Positions 33,701 through 39,700 of a DNA stretch of 64,000 nucleotides are shown piece by piece. The position numbers were made by a program, and so were the translations under genes. This stretch comes from Bactericera cockerelli (Eukaryota; Arthropoda; Insecta; Hemiptera; Triozidae), in the NCBI GenBank assembly GCA_024516035.1, contig CM044957.1, positions 20,402,676 to 20,466,675 of the forward strand. Reading direction: 5' to 3'. The stretch's first letter is position 1. Each line of letters begins with the position of its first letter. The notes beneath the pieces are model-generated. The model was not told the origin of the DNA. It did not search any database and was given only the letters and a program-made list of their open reading frames with translations.

Positions 33701-36700
33701 GAGAAGAGGAAACCAAGAACAAAGGATCCACAGGGAAGGATCTAACCTCAACTTCAGGAAATTTAGGCGCCACGCCTAATGTTCCCATTATCACCATGCC
33801 TCATGTAAGCATCCCTCGCTTTTACAAGCCAGACCCAGCCATGTATTTTATCAATGTGGAATCCCAATTCACTCTGGCTGGCATTGTATCTGATCATGAT
33901 AGATATGTACAGCTTACTGCTAAACTTGAACCCGAAATCTTGGCAGAAGTCAGTGATGTGGTTCGTAACCCAAATACAAGGACATATTCTGCTCTCAAGA
34001 AAGCCATCCTCATGCGCTTTGGCCAATCAGAAGAACAAAGATTGAACAGGCTTCTAGGCACAATGGAAATGGGTGACAAGACTCCCAGCCGAATCCTGAG
34101 AGAAATTCAGCGCCTTGCTGACACAGGGATACCTGAATCCATTGTACGTGGTATTTGGTTAAAAAAACTGCCTACCTACACCCAACAAATATTACATGCA
34201 GTGAGTTTGACCACGCCCCTGGCACAACAGGCAGAAGTGGCAGACAAAGTTATGGCAGTTAGTCATCCTACCTCCACCATATCCACAGTTTCTAACCATG
34301 ACACATCTCTTATTGAGACTCGGTTAGATGAGCTGTCTAAGAAAGTTCAGGAGCTTTCATCATCACTGGAAACATTGCTAAGGAGATCCACATCTGAACA
34401 TTCATCCCGCAGCCACTCAAGGTCCCGCACCCGTTCACCTGCAGTTCAGCACAGGTACTGCTATATACATCACAAATACAAATCAGAAGCTCGTCATTGT
34501 GCTGCCCCTGCTACCTGCAAGTTTGAGGCAGACAAGAAGTCGGAAAACTACTAACCCTCCCTGACAGATTAGCGGCTGTAGGGAAGGGTAACGAAACCTC
34601 CCGCTTGCAAGTAACTGATCACAACACAGGATTGCGTTTCCTAATAGACACAGGAGCTTGCATCAGCCTCTTACCTCCCAGCCCTGCTGACCGTAACAAT
34701 GTACAGTCCTTTGAACTGTTTGCAGCTAATGACTCCCGTATCAAAACATATGGTGAGCGTCTCCTTGTTCTCAACCTGAACCTCAGAAGGAACTTTCCCT
34801 TCATTTTCACCATTGCTGATGTGTCCAGTCCTATTCTAGGTGCTGACTTTCTGCTAAAATATGGTCTCAATGTTGATCTAAAGAACTCATGTTTGATTGA
34901 CCCTCTCACAAACCAGAAGTCTTGTGGTGTATCAATCTCATCAATCCAGTGCAGTATTACTGCTGTACAACCTGGCTTACATGAATCAGTTGAGAAGCTC
35001 ATATTAAAACACAATATTGCTTCCAAGACACTGATCAACTCTCTACCTGGAATCAAAAATTCTGTTGTGTCTCATCACATTGAAACAAAAGGACAACCTT
35101 GTTTTGCTCGAGCTCGCCGTCTTCCTCCTGAGAAATTGAAAGCTGCCAAAGCTGAATTTCAGTTCATGATTCAACAAGGTATTTGTAGACCCTCCAAGAG
35201 TCCTTGGGCCAGCCCATTGCACATGGTGCCCAAAAAGTCAGGAGATTGGAGACCCTGTGGGGATTACAGAAATCTCAATGCCCAGACAGTTGCTGACCGG
35301 TATCCCATACCCAACATTCAAGATTGTGCAACAAGCTTGCATGGTTCTCGCATCTTCTCTACTATTGACATGAAGAAAGCTTTTCTTCAAATACCAGTGC
35401 ATGAAGATGACATTCCCAAAACTGCTGTTGTGACACCTTTTGGACTTTTTGAGTTCATGCGCATGCCTTTTGGCCTATGCGGTGCATCTCAGACTCTTCA
35501 GCGCTTCCTGCATTCAATTACCGCTGACCTTCCCTTTGTCTTTGTCTACATAGATGACTTCCTCATCTCCTCAAGAACTCAGGATGAACATATTGCTCAT
35601 CTTGATCAACTGTTTGCTCGACTAGCTGAGTATGGACTCACAATCAATGTCAGTAAGAGTGTATTCTTACAGGAATCTGTGCATTTCCTGGGCTACAGCA
35701 TCTCTGCTGATGGTATCTCACCTTCTCAAGACAAAGTTTCAGCCATCTTGTCATATCCCAAGCCGGAGACCGTAGGAGAAATGAAGAGGTTTTTGGGTAT
35801 GATAAACTTCTACCACCGCTTTCACAACCACATGGCTGACACTCAAGCACCACTCCATGTCAGTGGTAACCCTCCACCCAAGACCAAGCTCACTTGGACA
35901 CCCACAATGGAGGAAGCATTTGATAAGTGCAAACAGAAGCTTGCCACTCAGGTCACGCTTGCATTCCCTGATCCAGACATGGAAATCAGTATCATGACTG
36001 ATGCTTCCAGTACAGCTATTGGAGGATCCATTCACCAATGTCTCGATGGTAAGGCTCAACCTTTGGCTTTCTTTTCCCGGAAACTGAACACTGCTGAACA
36101 AAAATACTCTACTTATGACCGAGAGCTTCTAGCCATATACGCCACCATACAGAGGTTTTCATATCTTCTAGATGGCAGGAAATTTGCCATTTTCACTGAC
36201 CACCGACCTCTCACATATGCCTTCACCAAAGTGAAAGACAATGGTTCTCCTCGACAGGTACGTCACTTGTCTTACATTAGCCAATTCTCCACAGACATCA
36301 GATTTGTGAAAGGCAAGGACAATGCTCCAGCTGATTTTCTATCCAGGATAGAAATTATCAAGAAAGCTGTAACTGCTACTGAAATGTTACAAGCTCAAAA
36401 CTCTGATCCTGAGCTCAAGGAACTACTGGACAAAGAAGCACACAGCCTCTACCTTTGTCAAATGACTGTTGACAATGTCAAACTGTACTGTGACACTTCA
36501 ACTGGCAGAACACGTCCATATGTCCCCAAGGATCTACGTTATGCGCTCTTCAAGCAGCTGCATAACATGTCTCACCCTGGTGGTCGTGCTACATGCCGTC
36601 TCATCTCAGACAAGTTTGTGTGGCCATCAATGAACAAGTGTATCAAATCATGGGTACGCCAGTGCCATGAGTGCCAGATCTCAAAAGTCAACCGACATGA

Positions 36701-39700
36701 AAAGAGCCCTCTTGTGCAGTACTTAGTTCCAGATGAGAGGTTCTCTCATGTGCATATTGACATTGTCGGGCCACTGCCACCTTCACAAGGTAATATTTAT
36801 TTACTAACTTGCATTGACAGATACACTCGCTGGTTGGAAGCACTCCCAATCTCAGATCAAACTGCAGAAACTGTTGCAAAAGCGTTTTTCAACGGTTGGA
36901 TTGTGCGCTTTGGTTCTCCTGTATACTTAGTGACAGACCAAGGAAGAAATTTCACTTCTCACCTTTTCAAAGAAGTATCTTCACTATTGGGTATAGAGCT
37001 CAAACACACCACAGCCTACCACCCTCAATGCAATGGTCTTATTGAGAGAGCTCATCGCACACTCAAAGCTGCTCTGATGTGCCGTCTTCAAGCTTCCACA
37101 ACTTCTTGGTCCTTGGAACTACCCGTAGTTCTACTTGGACTACGCACAGCCTTCAAGGAAGACCTTGGTGCCAGCCCTGCCAACTTGGTATATGGAACCA
37201 GCCTCCGCCTCCCTGGTGAGTTCTTTGAGCCTCCTCACTCAGAAATGAGCACAAGTGATTATGTGCAAAAACTTCACACAGTGTTTGCTTCTATCCGCCC
37301 CAAGCAAACTTCTTGGCATGTGAATGAGAAGACATACACCAATCCCAGCATTGAAAAGTGTACCCATGTATACTTGCGCGTGGATGGAGTAAAGTCAAGT
37401 TTACAACGTCCCTACACAGGCCCCCACCTAGTCATTGCTAGAACTAGTAAGACCTTCACTATCAAGATTGGAAACCGCCTTGCTGTTGTGTCACGTGACA
37501 GGGTGAAGCCAGCTTTCACCTCAGACCAAGTACTGGTACCTCCTCCAGATCCACCTCCATCAAGCGACTCACTGGTACAACGCTTTGTTGTCCAAAACTC
37601 TGTTCCAGTACCAGCTCAGACACCATCAGTACCTACCACACCGGTGACTGAAGTGCCTATCTCTCCTCAACGCAACCTGGTTGTTCCCTCCACATCTCAT
37701 GATTTTCCCACTCAGATGCCTGTCACTCCACAGCATGTTGTTCCTAGGCCCACTGGTAAGAATGTTTCATTCAGACCCCGTACCAACTTTGATTCTTCCA
37801 AGAGATGTCCCGCCCAGGCCAGGAAGAACTTGGCACATTCACAGAAATCTCAGCATAGACCTCTGTCTACCGCTAGGTCCATCAGTTTACCTAGGATTCC
37901 ACTTGCCAGTCCTGAGACACTGTCTCAGAACAGTAATCATACCTCTACTTCCACTGCCACATTGGCCAATTCGAACTTGAACCCTGCAGCTAAGCCTTTT
38001 TCCCCTGGTTCAAGTCCCAGGTCAAGCGCATCTTGTCCAAGTAGTCCCATAGTTACTAGGTCAGGTCGCCAGGTTCGACCCCCGGCACACCTAGATAATT
38101 ATGTATTGTAATCAATTATCAACAGCTATAATTTGTAAATAACAGTTGTATTATCTTTGTACAGTCATTTTCCAACATGAAAATTATTAAGAATTTTTTT
38201 TTATTGTTTTGGTCTAAATTCAGCTTCCTAAACAATTTAAATTGATCTCAAGTAGGTATACCATCCTATTTGAAAACTCTCTCAAACTCTTGTAGAAAAT
38301 ATTAATTCTACTTTGTTCACTTACAAAATTTGGTTCAATTACATTTTTAGTAAAAAATGCATATTGCCTCACTGTATTCACCTTTGAATACCTTCTTAGT
38401 ACTTATTTTAAGACAATTATCTGATTACCTAAGAATTTCTCTTTTATATGGTTAAAATCTCATATTATCATATATCTGTTAAAATTCTATATCTCATGTA
38501 TCTAGTATCTACCCCTGGATACAATATTAACAATCAAATTTGGTTTTTACCACATTTTTACCACTGTGTAAAATAATTTCTTTAAGCACCTACATTATTT
38601 TTCATTTCTCCTGCTGCATAATATTGTTAAAACTACATATTTCCTCAGCAAGATTTATCTCAGTATTCTCATAATACTAAATTGACAAGGAACTTAAATC
38701 AATTTTATCATTCTGATCATGTATAGCATTATTTTAATTGTACCCATCATGTTCACTTAACCTTAGTCCTTACTTGTAGCAAATTCAAATTTGAGTTTCA
38801 AACCCTCATACTTTGGTTTTCCTAGCTTTTTTGCTTTTCTTCACCAAGAATAATCTTATTATTCCTATCATGGAAACTTGTAAATCTTAAATACCTATGT
38901 AACATTGCAAATAAGAAAATTTGTTAGCATAATCTCTGTATACTACTCAGATATATTTTTGTCAAAAAAAAATAATCAGGTATTGGTACAATATTTCAGC
39001 ATTAATCATATCTATATATTTTGTGTCATTTTCTAGATAAAACCTTTATCTTTCATGTATAATTTGTTCATATCATGTTCTCTCCACAGTTTCCACCACA
39101 GGGAATCAAACCCTTGTCTTCCCTGCCTCATTTTTTTTCTCGAAGGGGGGGAATGATGTGGTGGAACTGACCGCATAAAATCCTTTGTGAAACCCTGACA
39201 TATTTACTCTATGTATCGTTCTTCTTTAACTATCTTCACACTGTATGTTTTTGAAATGTTTTGAAAATAATATACGGAAGTTTTGCAACTTCTCTCTCGA
39301 CTCTGATCTTGTCAGAACTTTCCCAGCTAACCAAGAGCTTTTCTTTTTAGCTTTCCCTTTAAATTCCACAGTGAATTAGTTTTCTATCTTGGGAGCTCGC
39401 GGCTCAAGTAATCGCCACTTGACGCCACATCCCAAAAACTCAACTCGCATTTATCTCGCAAGTTGAAAATCTTTTCGAACAAATCATTTTTTTTTAAAGC
39501 TGAATCCATATCTTATATTATAAAACTAGCGACCTGCGTCCGCTTCGCGAAGCCATCACACACACACCCCAACAAACACCCACACACACACAGACACATG
39601 CACACAAACTCACTCACACACAAATACACATGCACACACACACACCCACACGTATTGTATGTTCTCTCAATTTTTACTCACCAGTGCAATGCCCTTTGCC

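Larger units (their letters stand above)
33188..39434 (+). mobile_element. Intact Ty3/Gypsy LTR retrotransposon, CsRn1-like, in ceramidase intron 3
   Basis: 6.25 kb. Two 278-bp LTRs read identical base for base, which implies a very recent insertion. Order: LTR, primer-binding site, gag, pol (protease, RT, RNase H, integrase), polypurine tract, LTR. No env-like ORF follows pol. A CHCC-type gag box and a primer site of the form TGGTGACCCCGACGTGA (tRNA-Trp type in the literature) point to the CsRn1 clade. A possible 4-bp duplication AACT lies at 33184-33187 and 39437-39440 if the LTR ends two A's later than the canonical CA. It is oriented opposite to the host gene. Confidence 0.95.

Noticed and set aside
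35650..36101. Open frames antisense to pol
   Set aside because: Shadows of the pol reading frame; no independent start context or motif.
38112..39140. env-like gene after pol
   Set aside because: No ORF of suitable length, no signal peptide or membrane segment; the element is a plain LTR retrotransposon.
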